Source of the DNA: Lichtheimia corymbifera B2541
Lineage: Eukaryota; Mucoromycota; Mucoromycetes; Mucorales; Lichtheimiaceae
Reading direction: 5' to 3'
Assembly (NCBI GenBank): GCA_000697475.1
Contig: JNEU01000947.1
Location: 186,001-250,000, forward strand
DNA: 64,000 nucleotides
Shown here: one piece after another, positions 47,809 through 61,226 of the stretch
Numbering within the stretch: position 1 is the stretch's first letter
Layout of the letters: the number at the start of each line of letters is the position of its first letter
The notes under the pieces: generated by a model
Seen by the model: the letters and a program-made list of their open reading frames with translations, nothing else
The model's database searches: none
Told to the model about the DNA's origin: nothing
Made by a program: the position numbers and the translations under genes

Positions 47809-50602
47809 ATGGCAGCTCTGCAGTTGAATCGGCTTTTATCAGACTACTTGTCAGACGAATCCAGTGTCCATGTCAACGTCCCTTTTATCACCGAAACGAT
47901 TATCAACAACGACTTGTTGAACGATCAACAAAAAGACGATCACAGCGATCTGGGAGCTGTCAAACGGAAATGGACCGTGAGACTCAATGCACTCTTGCAA
48001 TCACGTCAACCCTTGGCACGATGGGCAGCTATCAGCCTTGTCAAGCTTACCTGTGAGCAGTCGTCTTCGCTCTATACAGCCAACGCTCAAACATGGTGTG
48101 CTCAGTGCTTGGGCTTTTTAGCGGTAAGTTTTTTCTTTCCTTTCCTTTCCTGACCTGTACCATAGACCTCTAATATTGCCACAGCGTCCAGAGCAACCTA
48201 CAGTGCATGATATTGTGATAAAGACACTGTCATTGATATTCGTAAAGTCCGTTGGCAAACCTGACCTGTTGACCGAGGTTACAAACAAAAACTTGTCGCG
48301 ATTCCATCAATTACTGGTTACTCTTGCAAGTCGCCCTGATCATCAATTCCAAGTGAGTTCATTGCATTGATGTATATATATACAAGGATATGGGACATTA
48401 ATGATGGAGAATAGACCACTGCATTGAATGCCTTGACTATCGACATGGAATTGTTCCCTTCTACGACCCGTCACGTGATGGATAAAATCACCAAATCATG
48501 CATCATTCCTTATCTTGAAGGCAGCATCCACATTGATTCCGAGCTTGTTGGTCGATACTTGGTGGCCTCAACACGATCAGGCGGCAAAGCCAATATTGCT
48601 ACCCAGTGGAATGAGATGCTCTTGAAATTGGTGGACACAACCCATCAAGCTCTTGATCGACTTTTCGATACAATCGATGAAGGTAACATATGGAGGAGGA
48701 TATCATGGTGTCAATCAAAGGCTGACATGTTGGTGTCTTTAGAGGATTCGGCTTCATTCAGTAGAACTCCCGGCTATCAGCTTTTCGCCTTGTCGGTTGA
48801 TTACACAATGTCCTTCCCTGTTCTTTTGCAACGTGTGCAGACCTTGATGAATGTCGTATCAGCTTGTCTTACGTGAGTAGATGGGAATCATGTGGGTGAT
48901 CATAGTAACTAAATGAACCATCTTTCGTCTAGTACCAAGACCGAGTCGGCAGTTGCTGTTCCATTCGCTCGTATTATTCAGCTCGTTTGCCGTGTATACA
49001 ATGTCTTTCCAGGATGCGCAGTAAGTCTCGTATATGTGCGTCATTGTTTTTCAGATTACTTATTATGATTATAGATGCGTGAATTCAAGCCAAAGGATGA
49101 GCATACTTGTCTCATGGGTCTTTTACCGGCACTTTATCTGAGCACAAACAAGGTGTTGTCGAGCTTGCTTTATTGGTAAGAGCATGGATGTTTATGGATC
49201 GAGAAAGATATTCACCCATAGAATATTAGTGCGGATGCCGGTATGACACAATATGGAAAGCTTTTATCGAGTATTCTACTCCGGTTATTGAGCGAGAGCA
49301 AAAACAAGCGGTGAGTATTCGATTCGGATAGAGGGATAGACAATGAAACTTATTCATTCTTTGAAATAGGTCCCTGAGAATTTCCGTATATGAATTGCTT
49401 TCATTGTGCCTTGAACAATATGGCCATGCATTTGCTGCCAACATTTCAAAAGCGGCTGTCCAATGTGTATGCGATGACTTGAAGATCCCAGAACGTAAAC
49501 CTGTCAGCATCATATCCAATGTCAAGGTAGGCTTTTACATTTTTCTTATTGGGTCATCGTGCTTATTCTTTACATTAGGCTGGTAAAAAGAGAGCAGCAG
49601 ATCAACAAACGGGTGCAGTTATTGATGGAGAGGAAGCACAATCGGTGCCTGGTGATGTGCAACTGGCAGCACTTGATGCGGTTGAGCAATTAATGGTGTG
49701 CTATGGCCATGCTATGGGTGAAGCTCAGAGGAGAGCATTGGATACAGCGATCATTTCAAGGCTCTTGCAACCTTCCAATGCAGAGACGACCATCATCAAG
49801 GGAAAGCTTTATGATTACGTGATCGCCTCTGTTATGAATCCCAATCCAGCACAAGCTAGCATATTACCTTATGCAGTACGCATTTTCACTGCTGGCGTCA
49901 ATGCAGAAACACATGAGGTAAGACAACTCGAAAGATATACATGATCCCCTTATACTAAGATATGTGGTTGATTAGCTACGAGCAATTTGCAAACGAGGTC
50001 TTGCTATTTGCGACTTGTGCGTACATACACGACTGCCACCTATTCAACGTGCTGTATCTGCACCAGCAGCACCTGCCATTCAGACCCAAGTTGTTGAGGA
50101 AGTTGTACAGCAAAATGATTTTGAAATGACTCGAGATCTCTCGCCATCATCATCACCCACGCCACCAGTGGAATCACCAGCCACAAAAGAGATTCCTGTA
50201 CAACGTCCCAAATCTCCACCAAGACAACCATCATCATCATCGCCAGCATCATCATTTGCACCAATCGTTCCTACCATGGGTGTCACAGATACAGAGCCTA
50301 TTCAAAAAGATACATTCAAGCCAAGCGAATCCATGGCTCGTGCGATGTCGGATGTGATAGAGGAAGCGCAAGTGATTGAAACGGTAGTGACAACCACGGT
50401 AGATTCAAAAGATACGGAGATGCTTTCAAGACAGCCAACTGAAAACTCATTTACCACGACCATCGATCGTCAAGATTCAGCCACCCCAACGACGGCTTTT
50501 ACAACAATCAACGATAACGATGATAATGAGGATGATGAGGGATCATTTGACATACCCGATATTGATATGGCAGGACCAGATGATGATGAGGATGAAGAAT
50601 AA
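47809..50602 (+). CDS. RIX1: Pre-rRNA processing protein Rix1 (PELP1 family)
   Basis: A multi-exon gene, ATG 47809 to TAA 50600-50602. The N-terminal Rix1 domain is a run of helical repeats: RKWTVRLNALLQSRQPLARW, AISLVKLTCEQSS, TWCAQCLGFL, then LPALYLSTNKVLSSLLYCAG and SVYELLSLCLEQYG. The C-terminal third (50060-50600) is disordered, Pro/Ser/Thr-rich, and ends in an acidic run (GPDDDEDEE). Rix1/PELP1 works with Ipi1 and Ipi3/WDR18 in ITS2 removal and late 60S maturation in the nucleolus. The acidic tail is typical of the family. Its 3' end is 80 bp from the convergent UNC-13-like gene. Confidence 0.85.
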
Positions 50603-50681
50603 ATAGTTTTTTAATAGTTGCTTTTGCAAAACAGCAATAAAGGCATGGCAAAAATGTATACAAATCAATTCAGACTCTAAT

Positions 50682-53600
50682 TTACATAAAGATCTTGGAA
50701 TCACGCTGATCTCGAGAATCGCGTTGTTGGCCGACGTGGGTAACCAACTTTTGGTATTGCATGTTTTCCAGCTTGTCCAATGGTACAGCATCACCATCTT
50801 CACCACCGTTGAATAAGATTTTAAGAAGCTACATGTAATGATAAAAGTTAATGACTTTGTACTTATCATCCCTTTTCCCAAAAATAAATAACGTACCTCG
50901 AGCCATTTTACAACCACATGCTCCTCATAATCATCCAATACTGGTTCATTATCCACAGGTCGCATCAAGTTTTCAATCGTCTTTAGGACTTGATTCCAGA
51001 TCTTGGTGATAACCAGCTTCATGTTGGTCTCCGATAGGTGGTCATTGAGGGTCTTGAGATTCTTTTCGAGATAATCGAGCAAGGGTCCAATAGCATCCTC
51101 ACACTCTTGTAAAGTGGGCTCAATATGTTGGCTGCTGCGGCTGCTGAACGATGAAAAGAAACCCTTTTCACGCTTCAATAACTTATCCACCACCTTGCGT
51201 GACAAGTACTGGCGCATGATATGTCCCATCTAAGAATAAAAAAGGGCACCACAATCAGTGGTCTATTCCCGATACAACAACCTTTGATGCCCTTACCTGC
51301 TCTGCAATCAGGGAGGCTCCATCATTTTCGGCTCGTTTCAGTGTACGGAATGACTTTACAAACCAGAATTGAATATCATCCTTTTCTCCCACCAAGCTAA
51401 TGCGCATGTACAGATTGCCTTGTGGTACCAGGGGAAGCGTCAATTCATGGCTTTGGTAGTCGCTGTAGATATCAGGTGACAAGCGGAAAACCACTTGACC
51501 ACATTCTTGATCCGATCCGATCATATCTTCATCATAGACCAATGCCAATACATCGGCTGTGCGTTCCGTCAAGCAAATATCAAAGCTTTGATCCCACCGA
51601 GGGTCCAATGTCTTGTAATGCGTGTATGTCCTTGCAATCTCCTTTTGGTTCATGTACAGCGATACATACGGATCACTCAAGCCGTTACTGTCAAGGCCAC
51701 GGAGATTCTCACCACGTAAAATGCGAATCGAGTACAAAAAGTTGGTCTGGGGTTCCACCATAGGCGCTGGCTTATGATTTAATTCTCGCATGCGTTCGGC
51801 AACCGCATCCACGTTCATGTGCTGGTATAATTGATCCAAATGGCCTCTTGCAGCTTCAATATCATTGAGCATAATGCATAGCTAATTATGAAGAATGAGT
51901 GTTTTGCTCTCTCTCCCTGTGAATAAAAGTCATTTTACCTCTGGAGTGATATCACGAGATGACACTTGATTCGTTGAAGAGGTATTGCTTCCAGTAAGAC
52001 GCTTCGCTTTGTGTAGCAAGGAGGATGATGACGAGCGTTGTGGACGACCACCGGGTAAAATGTCAAATTCTGCGAGGATGAAACCTTCAATCTCATTGGT
52101 ATATTGCTCCAAGGCGTTGGCAATCACCTAAGTGTCATCTTGCATTAGGATGGGCGCAATATATAAAGCGCATATCAACTTTACCTTGGATAACGATGTG
52201 AGGAATCGGCAGTATTGTACCTCGTTGGGCCATTGTAATCGCAATACAAAGTCTACATAGTCGTTGAACAGCCTGAAAAGATCATCCACGGAAAATGAAT
52301 GTAGACTTGATTCGCTGACAGGTTTGAACTAAACATGGTATAAAGCATAAGAAGTCTAAATAAACGAATCGAAAATGCGGTACCATACCTCTTCTTGCTT
52401 GAGAGCATTTTCAACACATTTGGGGGCAGATTCAGTGGAAGCCTCGAGCCATCTTTTAACGTGTTGCAAAAACCATGCCTCGACCTTGAACGATGCAATT
52501 TTCTCCCTATTGGACCAGCATAGGTTAAGACATGTATAGGAAGATATATAGCAAGATACTTACTTTGGCCCACGTTGGTCATACAAGCGTTTGAGACTGA
52601 GTACTTTTTCATACAACTCCATGGCAACGTCGACAGGTGCATTCTTGGAATCCGGGGAGTACGTTGCCCAATCATCCATCTCCAGGGTAAAGATTGGCAT
52701 AATTTTTGACATGACTACACTTGGCACGTCTAACACACTTTGACCTTTGTGTGAGTTACCATTACCCAATCTTTCCCAATCACACCGCCTCCATATACCT
52801 ACCCTTTAATGGATGATCTAAAGTTGTGCATGCATACGTGTACCAGCTCCTTGTTCAATTTTTCAGCAAGCGTAAGCAAGTTGGTTAGGCTGTCCTTGGT
52901 ATCGTCCTTGGAAGCTGCTTGCAATGCTGCCCATCGTTTGGTCACTGCTGCAATCTATGATACCCAATAAGCTAATGGTGTACACACCTCTCTCTTTGCA
53001 CTTTACCTGTAATGGTTCTTCCAGATTGGCTATTGCCAAAGTTGGATCAGGATGCATGTGACGGTAATATGGATTGTCATAGATCTTATCGAGAATAGAC
53101 ACAAGGTCATCCACCCATTCAGCCCTAGAAGCAATGGTCCATCATCAATACCCCTATACCGATCTCATCCAAAGCATCACTTACTTGACTCGCCAGTAGT
53201 TACAGATTGCCTCTTCCAAATCCAACAAGATAGCACGATCTAATTCTTCGTATGCACTAATCATGCTATCCATCTATAGAGCTTATGGTTAGCACGAGAA
53301 GCGAATCATTCCATGCACACACACACTTACATCATTTGTAGCCCAGCTCTTTGGATTGCTTTCTTTGACAGCTTTATCCAGCGATCGGAATGCATCCTTA
53401 ATATCCTCAATATCCAACTTTTTTGCTTCGAATCGTTCAGTGACAAAATCCAAGTACATGACCGCGCGATAAGGGGCTGATAAACGCCAAGTACGCCAAC
53501 ATTCACGTAATAATTCATCCGATTGCAATGACAAGACACTTGTTTTGGCGCGTTCGCTTTCAGAAATCACGTTCGTATCATAGTCAATGCACATCTCCAT

Positions 53601-54862
53601 CAACTTGCGGAAATAAGCTCGAGGAAAGTTGGGGATAAAAGTAAACGCACACTACAACAATTCATGTTAGGAACACACTCATCCATATACTCAACCCTCC
53701 TCACGTTGCCAATATCTTACTGTGGGATCATTCGATCGTGCACCAGTAGCATCAGCCGTTTCCTCTTGGTTCAAGCCAGGGTTGAGTAACATCAATGTCT
53801 TGATCAATTCGCTCAGCTGTTGCACTTCACGGGTCTTCCATCGTTCATAAGCTTGTTGATTTGGATAGTCTTCACGTCGACCAGGGAAAGGTTGACCGGT
53901 TTGGATATGGTAAAGACACTTTTTGAGATCGACCAAGAAAGCCTATGTATGTGTGTAACATGAGTTAAAGCCCTATCCCTATCTCCATTCCAAGTATAAT
54001 TTACCGAGTCAGTGCAAATAGATTGGAGTTCCCGAAGTTTACGACGATGTTCATGATCGCTTACACCAAATAGACTTTGTACCATCATGACCATGGGGAA
54101 TCGTTCCAAGGCAGCCATATCGATAGGTTGATTATTAGTTCCTGGCAAGGGTGGTAGTGGTGGTGGAGGAGTAGCTGATGGTGTTCTTCTAGTGGGGCGT
54201 TGATGTTGATAGTGACTCTTTGTACGTTTGACGGTGGGTGCGACAAATCCGTTGAGCCGCTCCATGAGTTCTGGTGTAACGGATGATGATGCAGCATCTT
54301 CCTTCAAAGTCTGGATCAACAACTCGGCAAACCGCGCCATGAAGCGATTCAGTTGCTGTGTATTGGGCTGTCCTCCATTCTCTTTGGCTATCTCGGCCTG
54401 GCTAATCTTCAGAAACGATACCACCAAGTCGTTGATAGTACCACTCGGTCGTAGTCGGTGCAAATACCATTTGTTGTGGAACTGGGATACGACTTCACGA
54501 AAACATGCGTCCTGATGCAAGAGTCGACTCGTGTCTCTTCCTTTACGGATTTCATTAAGGCGGTTCATGAGCCCACTGACAATGTCACGCGTGAGTCGAT
54601 CGGTGGTGTTGTTATCCTTGTCAAACTTTTCAGTCAATGAGTCGAGCATGCTGCTCAAATGAAGTGAATGGCGGTCTCCTTTGAGGGATGACGGCGAAGG
54701 CTGTTGCAGTTGTTGTTGAGGCGCCTCTAAACCAGAAGACTGTTCCTTGAAGGCACGAATAGCACATCGTAGCGCATAGTCATAGACAGCTGTTGTATTG
54801 ATAGAAGAACGATGTGGTCTCCTTGCACTACGTCGTCCCCTTGAGCCACTTCTTGGATCCAT
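50682..54862 (-). CDS. UNC-13/Ync13-like MUN- and C2-domain protein
   Basis: About a dozen exons from ATG at 54862 to TAA at 50682-50684. The N-terminal region is basic and Gln/Pro-rich, then a MUN-like helical region (MHD1) runs to about 52200, including WRLSAPYRAVMYLDFVTERF and FKVEAWFLQHVKRWLEAS. A C2 domain follows (51400-51760: SIRILRGENLRGLDSNGLSD, PYVSLYMNQKEIARTYTHYK, DPRWDQSFDI), then an MHD2-like C-terminus (MRQYLSRKVVDKLLKREKGF). The layout MHD1-C2-MHD2 matches the fungal UNC-13 relatives such as fission yeast Ync13, which tether or prime exocytic vesicles at the division site. Ca2+-ligand Asp residues are only partly present in the C2, so calcium binding is uncertain. Confidence 0.85.
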
Positions 54863-55236
54863 GTGTTGTGTGAAAATGAGAGAGAGAGAAAGAGTGGGAG
54901 TATGTGTGTGTGTGTGGCGGAAAAGAGAGGAGATAAGTGATGATGGTGCTAGGCAGCACGGAAGCACAACCGGAGTTGTGATACCAAAATAGGTCACTCT
55001 TGTGTAGCCTGTTCATGCACACGTGCAGCACCTAAGCCTGTCATTTCCGGATGCTGTTGTTGTACCTGATCCCTTGTTTAATTCCTATGCATGAATCTTG
55101 TTACTGCAATCCACTGATCATTCTATACATAAATATGTTTCTTGATCTATGATACGCATTCTATTTATTATAAACGAGGTTATTACTATTATTAAAGTAT
55201 TATTATATCATGTATGCAGCTTTTTTCTAATACAAA
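54863..55236. other. Intergenic region with (GT)n and AT-rich tracts
   Basis: Promoter side of the UNC-13-like gene and 3' side of the divergent septin. No gene seen. Confidence 0.5.
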
Positions 55237-56498
55237 TTATACTTGATTATGTTTCATTGTGATACTTTCTAAAGCCATGGTCTTATCCACGCTTGTCTTC
55301 ATTAACCGCTCAATTCGATACCGCTCGTAAAATCGTTCAAATGTTTCAGACCGCAACATGTCACGATGGGAGGAAAGCAACATGGTTACCAGCTGCACGA
55401 AATCGCTATATTCAGGATTACAGCAATCGACCACGCCCCATGGATAATACCGACCAAGGAATGGCCTATCCGCTCTTTGTTGCTTTTTCTTTTTGGATCG
55501 CTTTTGTTTCTTGTTTTGCTGGGACAAGGGCCGACCCGAGTCTGGATCTTGTTCAAATCCGATCACTGTAAATGGAAGCAGCTTCAAATATTCTTTCATG
55601 CAATAGGCTTCTTCATCGTCATCATCTTGTTCGACACACGCTTCCAGCATATCCAAGATACCATCAAGCATAAATGATCCTGATCCTCGTTTCTCGGAAG
55701 TTGGTGATGATGGTGCTGATGAGCTATCATCATTGCTGCTACTGGTGTTAGATTCTTGCTCCTCTTGGTCATCCTCATCCTCATCAGGCATAGCCATTTC
55801 TTCATATCCATATACCGGAAGTTGAAACATGTCAAAGATGTCATTGCGGCAACATGTTTTCAATCGTTGTCGTTCTGGTGCAGTCATTGTGTCGCCCTTG
55901 CCGACCACTGGGATCACATTCACACGTGATGACAACATGCGCATCATGTAGCGATCCACATCACTTAGACGTCCAGATTGTCTCAACTTGTCACCATCGA
56001 CAAAAAACAAGCATGCATGTATATGCGTATCCATGGCATGAGTCGTTCTCTTGATTTTAGTTTCCTACATAGAGTAGGGATGAATACATCAAGTAGGTGG
56101 ATAGGTTTTTTGAGATTTACCTCGAGCAATGTACGCTCATATTGATGATCAATATACATGCAGAGATAACGTAGCTGATTTTCAAGCAGTGATAAATTAC
56201 AAGAGATGCCAGGCGTATCCGTGATGGTAAGGGAAATGCGCTCATCGTCGTGCTCTTGTTCAATCTCCATGGATACACTATAAGTTGCTTCCGTGGGTTC
56301 AAGTGGATCTTTTAGCACCATGGGTGTTGATTCTTTAAAGGTTCCTTGGATCACTGCATGTTTGAGATATTCACACATTGTCCGTACAAACGCTGTTTTG
56401 CCACTACTGGTTTGACCCATGACGATCAAATTCAATTTTGTGCTAGCATTCTTTTGTGATCTGCTACGTGTACGTAATGGATGGCCTCGGTAAAGCAT
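55237..56498 (-). CDS. Divergent septin-like GTPase
   Basis: Two exons (56121-56498 and 55237-56064, minus) give 401 residues. P-loop GQTSSGKTAF, switch II DTPGI and a G4-position VVGKGDTMT (instead of the usual AKAD) are present, followed by PFTVIGFEQD and RYYPWGVVDC, the septin-unique element. An acidic Ser-rich insertion (55680-55790) sits between the G4 region and the unique element. The C-terminus is basic with an RFYERYRIERLM stretch and no long coiled coil. This looks like a fast-evolving septin of the AspE-like type or a septin-related GTPase. The canonical septin lies 33 kb away on the other strand. Confidence 0.85.
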
Positions 56499-56723
56499 GA
56501 TGATGATAAGGAAAAAAAGCCGGGAATATCAAATGAAATAGCCCGCGCGTGTGTGTCAATCACCTTTTCCACTGAGCTGGATTTCCGGAATAAACATTGA
56601 ACTCTTCAAAGTTAAACTTGCAACAAACTATGTCATATAGCTAGAACTTAACAGTTGGTGTGCAGAGACAAACAAACAAAAACAACCGATCTTTTAATCA
56701 ACCATAATACAAAACTATCATAT

Positions 56724-58398
56724 TCATTGGGGTGGTTGCGACATGACCAATTGCGCTTTCTGTGTGTGTGTGTGTGAGAAATGGGCAAGGTGAGGATAAC
56801 AATGAATAGTATGATCCAAGGATGAACACACACTTACCAATTGCCTAATTTGATCACGGTGCTCAGGTGCAAGTGCATTGATTTGTTCCTCTGTGAGCTG
56901 CATTACTTGCATGAGGAGTGCTTTTTGCTGTTCCTTCACATCAGCTATGTATATAATATGATTAGCTTCCATCTCTACCTCACATTTCAAATAGTAAAAA
57001 TTACCTGAAGGTTCACCCATGCCTGGCATTGGTGCTGGTGCTTGTGGTGCTGCAGGGCTTGGGACCATAGGTGGTTGCTGTTGTGGTGGCATCATCATGG
57101 GTGTGGGCTGTTGTTGTGGTGGTGGTGGAGTAGGTGTTGCTTGCTGTGGTGGTTGCTGTGGGATATTGTGTGGTTGAGGTGCAGGACCTGTAGCACCCAT
57201 GGATGGATTGCTCATGATACGCTAAATATGTGGATCACAATGAGTGAACATGCATAATTGAAGAATGAAATACGAGATATAAATACTTACAGTGATGATA
57301 TTTGGATCAACAATGTTCATCATTACCATTGCCTGGAACAATGCATATGCAACTTGAGGATTGTTGGTTAAAAATTCTCTTGTGAATGCTGGTCGTTCGA
57401 ATGACATTTGCTATATTGCGCACTTTTGTCAATACGTATCCTTCATCCCTTTATCCTGTCTGATTTACCTTCATATGTGTCATGAGCGTGAACAAATCTT
57501 GTGAACTCATAGATGCGAGCACCTTGGAGATATCATCTACTGACGTACCACCGCTACCAGCTGGTTTAGGAGTTGGCATAGGAGGAGGTGGCTGTGCTTG
57601 TGAGGGGTGTGGTGGTGGTGGTTGCATGTGTTGTTGTTGCTGTTGTTGTACTGGTGGATGGGGTGGAGGATGTGATCGAGGCTATAGAAATAGGTGAACA
57701 ATGAATCGACAATGATAAAAACATGCACACACACACACGTACAGGCTGTCTTTGTCCACGCTGATTTTCCACGTGAGGATCCATCGCTGCATAATCAACA
57801 CGAAGTTGTCTTCCTCCCACATCGTAATCATTCAAGTTTCTTACAGCACTTGCTGCTGTTTCAGCATCTAATATCACATAATTAGTTTACATCAACAATA
57901 CATCTCTTCATGCTCCTATGCTTATCCACACCCTTACACACATACCATAATACTCGCAAAATCCGTATCCTTTGGGTCGCTTGGACTCACGATCGAACAA
58001 CAATCTACAGCAAAGTCCATGGTCATTCAGTTTGCTATCGACGATCGAAGCCTGAACAAGGATTGCATCTTACCGAAAAGAAACAACAGGACCCACTTCT
58101 TTGAAAATGTCGATCAGCTGCTCCTCTGTCATCTCGAATGGGATATTGCCGACTACGTAATACGAATGCTGTTAATGGCTGTATCCAATCGTATGCTGAA
58201 TCAGTCCTCAGTTACCAAAGACGACACGCGATCCTCTCGTTGCTTGGCTCATTGTTGTATGTTGTGCTGGAAGAAGCAAGCTGGCAAGCAAGCGGCGACG
58301 TGTTGCTGAGAGGGATTTTCGCTTGTGCTGCTCTCCGCACAATCATCAGCATAATCAATGCCTCTTTCCTCTTCTGTTTGATCTGGTGCCATGATTGA
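56724..58398 (-). CDS. CSTF2: Cleavage stimulation factor 64-kDa subunit (CstF-64/Rna15)
   Basis: A multi-exon minus-strand gene ending with TGA at 56724-56726. The N-terminal RRM is complete: RNP2 in [23 protein letters not shown]1 in [20 protein letters not shown], end [12 protein letters not shown] Pro/Gln-rich region with a hinge ([40 protein letters not shown]) follows, and the C-terminal domain is [20 protein letters not shown]. This is CstF-64/Rna15, the GU-rich-element binder in mRNA 3'-end formation. The start is not settled: the frame [11 protein letters not shown] that joins the RRM exon has a TGA just upstream, so the ATG must come from another exon; 58398 is a candidate ATG, but the joining intron is not convincing. 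Confidence 0.85.
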
Positions 58399-59102
58399 TG
58401 AAGCTTGAAGGCCTCTTCTTGGGTGTATGGAATGCATTGATTTGATCAACATCTTTGTGATACCATCCAAAGAGGTACGTTATTATTGTATTGCCAGACG
58501 CTGTTCGCTTGTCTTATTATATCCACGGATCATAGTGTGCCCATTCTGACACTCACACCAGGCTGCCTACATCGCTTTATACAATCAACAATTGCCGTAC
58601 CTTGTTCCAAAGCACATTGGGCTGTTGTAATTTTAGCTTCTTGTGCTCCCGCGGCCTGAGCCACGTTTGGTCATGACACCACCGGCAGTCTCCGTAACAT
58701 TGGGTGAATGGTTACATATGCTTGGCAATGCCCTCAAGCAGCACAAGACCATAAGGCATGCTGCTGTTTTCCTGGCCCTACTTTTGGTGATTGATTATCA
58801 GCTGTGAAGATGAAAACGTGATACAACTTTGAAGGATCGCGCCATCATCTTGGGGAAAAGGTACTAACACAGCAGTACTATACACTAGAAACATCCAACC
58901 GATTGACAAAAAACATATATCTATAGAGCAATTGTAAACAATTTGGCGCCGATGTGATCCCATACCATGATACTCTATTTACCTGGCCTTCTCCAAAAAT
59001 GGTAAGTGCTATATGCACGTTGCGGATGAAGCCGCACATTAACTCTGGACCATGCATACGGGTATTCGTTTACTTTTCTTTCCCTCTTTTTGTCATTTCA
59101 AG
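58399..59102. other. Divergent promoter region between CstF-64 and the ligase
   Basis: No gene recognised. A short frame at 58954-59000 ends in a GTAAGT donor and could be a 5' exon of the ligase, but it lacks an in-frame ATG. Confidence 0.45.
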
Positions 59103-61226
59103 ATGTTGGCAGCCGACGAGATACCTAGCACCATCTATGAACAAGTCTTTGAGACTGACCAAAAACGACCCTTCAGCGATACGGAGCCTCTTATGATTGA
59201 TGCTTTGGAGCCAACACGGTCCCTATCATTCAGTTCTCTTCACACCAACGTCCGTGCATTTGCAGCTGCTTTGAGAAGCAATGAATATGGAATCAAAGAA
59301 GGCGATGTCGTAGGCATTTGTTCGCCTAGTGATGTAAGCATGCATGCACGCAAGCATATGATCATTGCCATGATGAAAGCTAATGATGATCACATAGATT
59401 GAATACCCTATTGCTTTACATGGCGTTATGGCTGCTGGTAAGACAGAGACATTTTTAGGAGTAAAGGGCGTTATATCTGATAAGGTTCGTGCGGTGTATG
59501 ATCAACAGGTGCAGGGGCATGTCTTATCTCGGCGGCGTTGACAAGCAATGAGATGGTCAACATCCTTCGATTAGCGGAGCCAAGATTGATCGTTGCACAT
59601 CCTGCATCCTATCAAACGATCACAGCAGCTCTCAAGGAATATGGTGTTGACCTCCCCACGTTGATGATGCACAACAACAACAAAGTGGATGCCCCGAGTC
59701 TCTTGGATGTATGCAGCAGGCATGATCCTAATACACCATTGCCAAAAGTCAGCCCTGATGCCAATGCCTATCTTGCATGTACCTCTGGATCCACAGCGGC
59801 AACTAAGCTTGTGAACATTTCGTAAGGAAGTTGTTGTCTCGGTTCCATCTCACCCTTTCTCATGACAAATTATTACAGACATCGAGTGGGTGTGCTCCGT
59901 ATTCGAGAATTGGCAGCTACCATGACGCGAACCGCTAATGAACGTGCTCGTTCACTTGGCACCAGCCAATTTCATGGCGCCCTTGCATCTGCCATTGCAT
60001 GCCAAGCGTCCTTGCAATGCGGTATTCGACAATATATCCTCAACTCAAATGATCTGGAGTTGATGCTATCCAAGATTCAAGAATTTCAAATCACATCGGT
60101 TTCCCTTGCACCTTTCAACGTTGTTCAGGCTGCAAATCAACCAGAGCTCATTCAAAAATATGATGTCAGTTCCTTGCAAGTGGGCACCACAGCTGGCCAA
60201 ATGGTGCGTCGAGAGGATAAACTCAAGGTAAAGGAAAACTTGGGGTTGGCTTTGATGCTCACTTTTTACGGATCCACCGAATCCTATGTCCCACTCGGCT
60301 TTATTCCCCAACATGACATCCCAGGTATGTATGATAACCAAAGAGAAAGAATCACCTTTTTAATTGTATGTTTATAGAAACAAGCGGCAAAATCCCTGAT
60401 CGAGAAGGCTGGTCAGTGAAATTGGTGGATGAGCATGGACAAGGTATGAGTGGATATGGGCTATATCGACGGGATACTGAAATCACATGATGCATTAGAG
60501 GTCCAAAAAGGTGAAATGGGTGAGCTTTGGGCAAAGAATCCGACCCTCGCCAATGTAAGTATATCATTATGATGTACACTCGTTCATGTCCCTAATGGTC
60601 ATTATTGCAGGGCTACTACAAATGTCCTGAGGATACGGCAGAGGCGTTTGACAAGGATGGTTTCTTCCACACCAAGGACATTTTCATCTTGCAAGATAAT
60701 GATGAATTCCTATTCATTGGACGTAAAAACGAGATGATCCTCACAAAGGATTCCAAATATGTAAGTATATAACGGAGCATCAGGAATTGCACGTGTGGAT
60801 CTGACATGGCAATGATATATGTAGTGTGCACCAAAGCCCATTGAAGACATTTGTGTGAGTAGCCATCATTGCAAGGAGAGGAATGGTAGAGGATGCCTTG
60901 GATGTGATGTACTTATGGGATATACGTAGTTGACGTATGGTGGTATCCGCGAATGTGTTGTGGTTGGTGCGCATAGCGATAAGCTTGGCTATCAGGTGCC
61001 TCGTGGATATGTTGTTCTCAAGGATCCAGCTTCCATTGCTGACAAGGATGGATTCATCAAAGAGCTTATTGCTTATGTGAACGAGCGTGTACCTGATGCC
61101 GTGATGCGACTGGATGGTGGCGTTCGTATCCTCGATCAATTTCCTCGTGCGGCTGCTGGTAAAACGGACATGCGATTGCTTCGCAACATGGCAAAGCAAG
61201 AATTGGAACAAATGGAATTAGCATAG
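59103..61226 (+). CDS. AMP-dependent synthetase/ligase (4-coumarate-CoA-ligase-like), divergent
   Basis: A multi-exon gene from ATG 59103 to TAG 61224-61226, about 530 residues. It has the adenylate-forming layout: N-terminal LEPTRSLSFSSLHTNVRAFA, a motif near 59780-59821 reading CTSGSTAATKLVNIS then HR, A5-like YGSTESYVPLGF, GYYKCPEDTAEAFDKDGFFH, and a C-terminal PRAAAGKTDMRLLR with the catalytic-type Lys. The usual TSGTTGxPKG loop is altered (GTTG-x-PKG replaced by GSTA-A-TKL), and HTGD is HTKD, although the Asp is kept. The enzyme may be a specialised acyl-CoA ligase with an unusual ATP loop, or a degraded paralogue. Substrate unknown. No peroxisomal SKL-type end (ends ELA). Confidence 0.85.

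Noticed and set aside
54863..54997. N-terminal extension of the UNC-13-like protein (upstream open frame)
   Set aside because: The extension begins at a non-ATG codon and translates a GT/GA microsatellite; ATG at 54862 is preferred.
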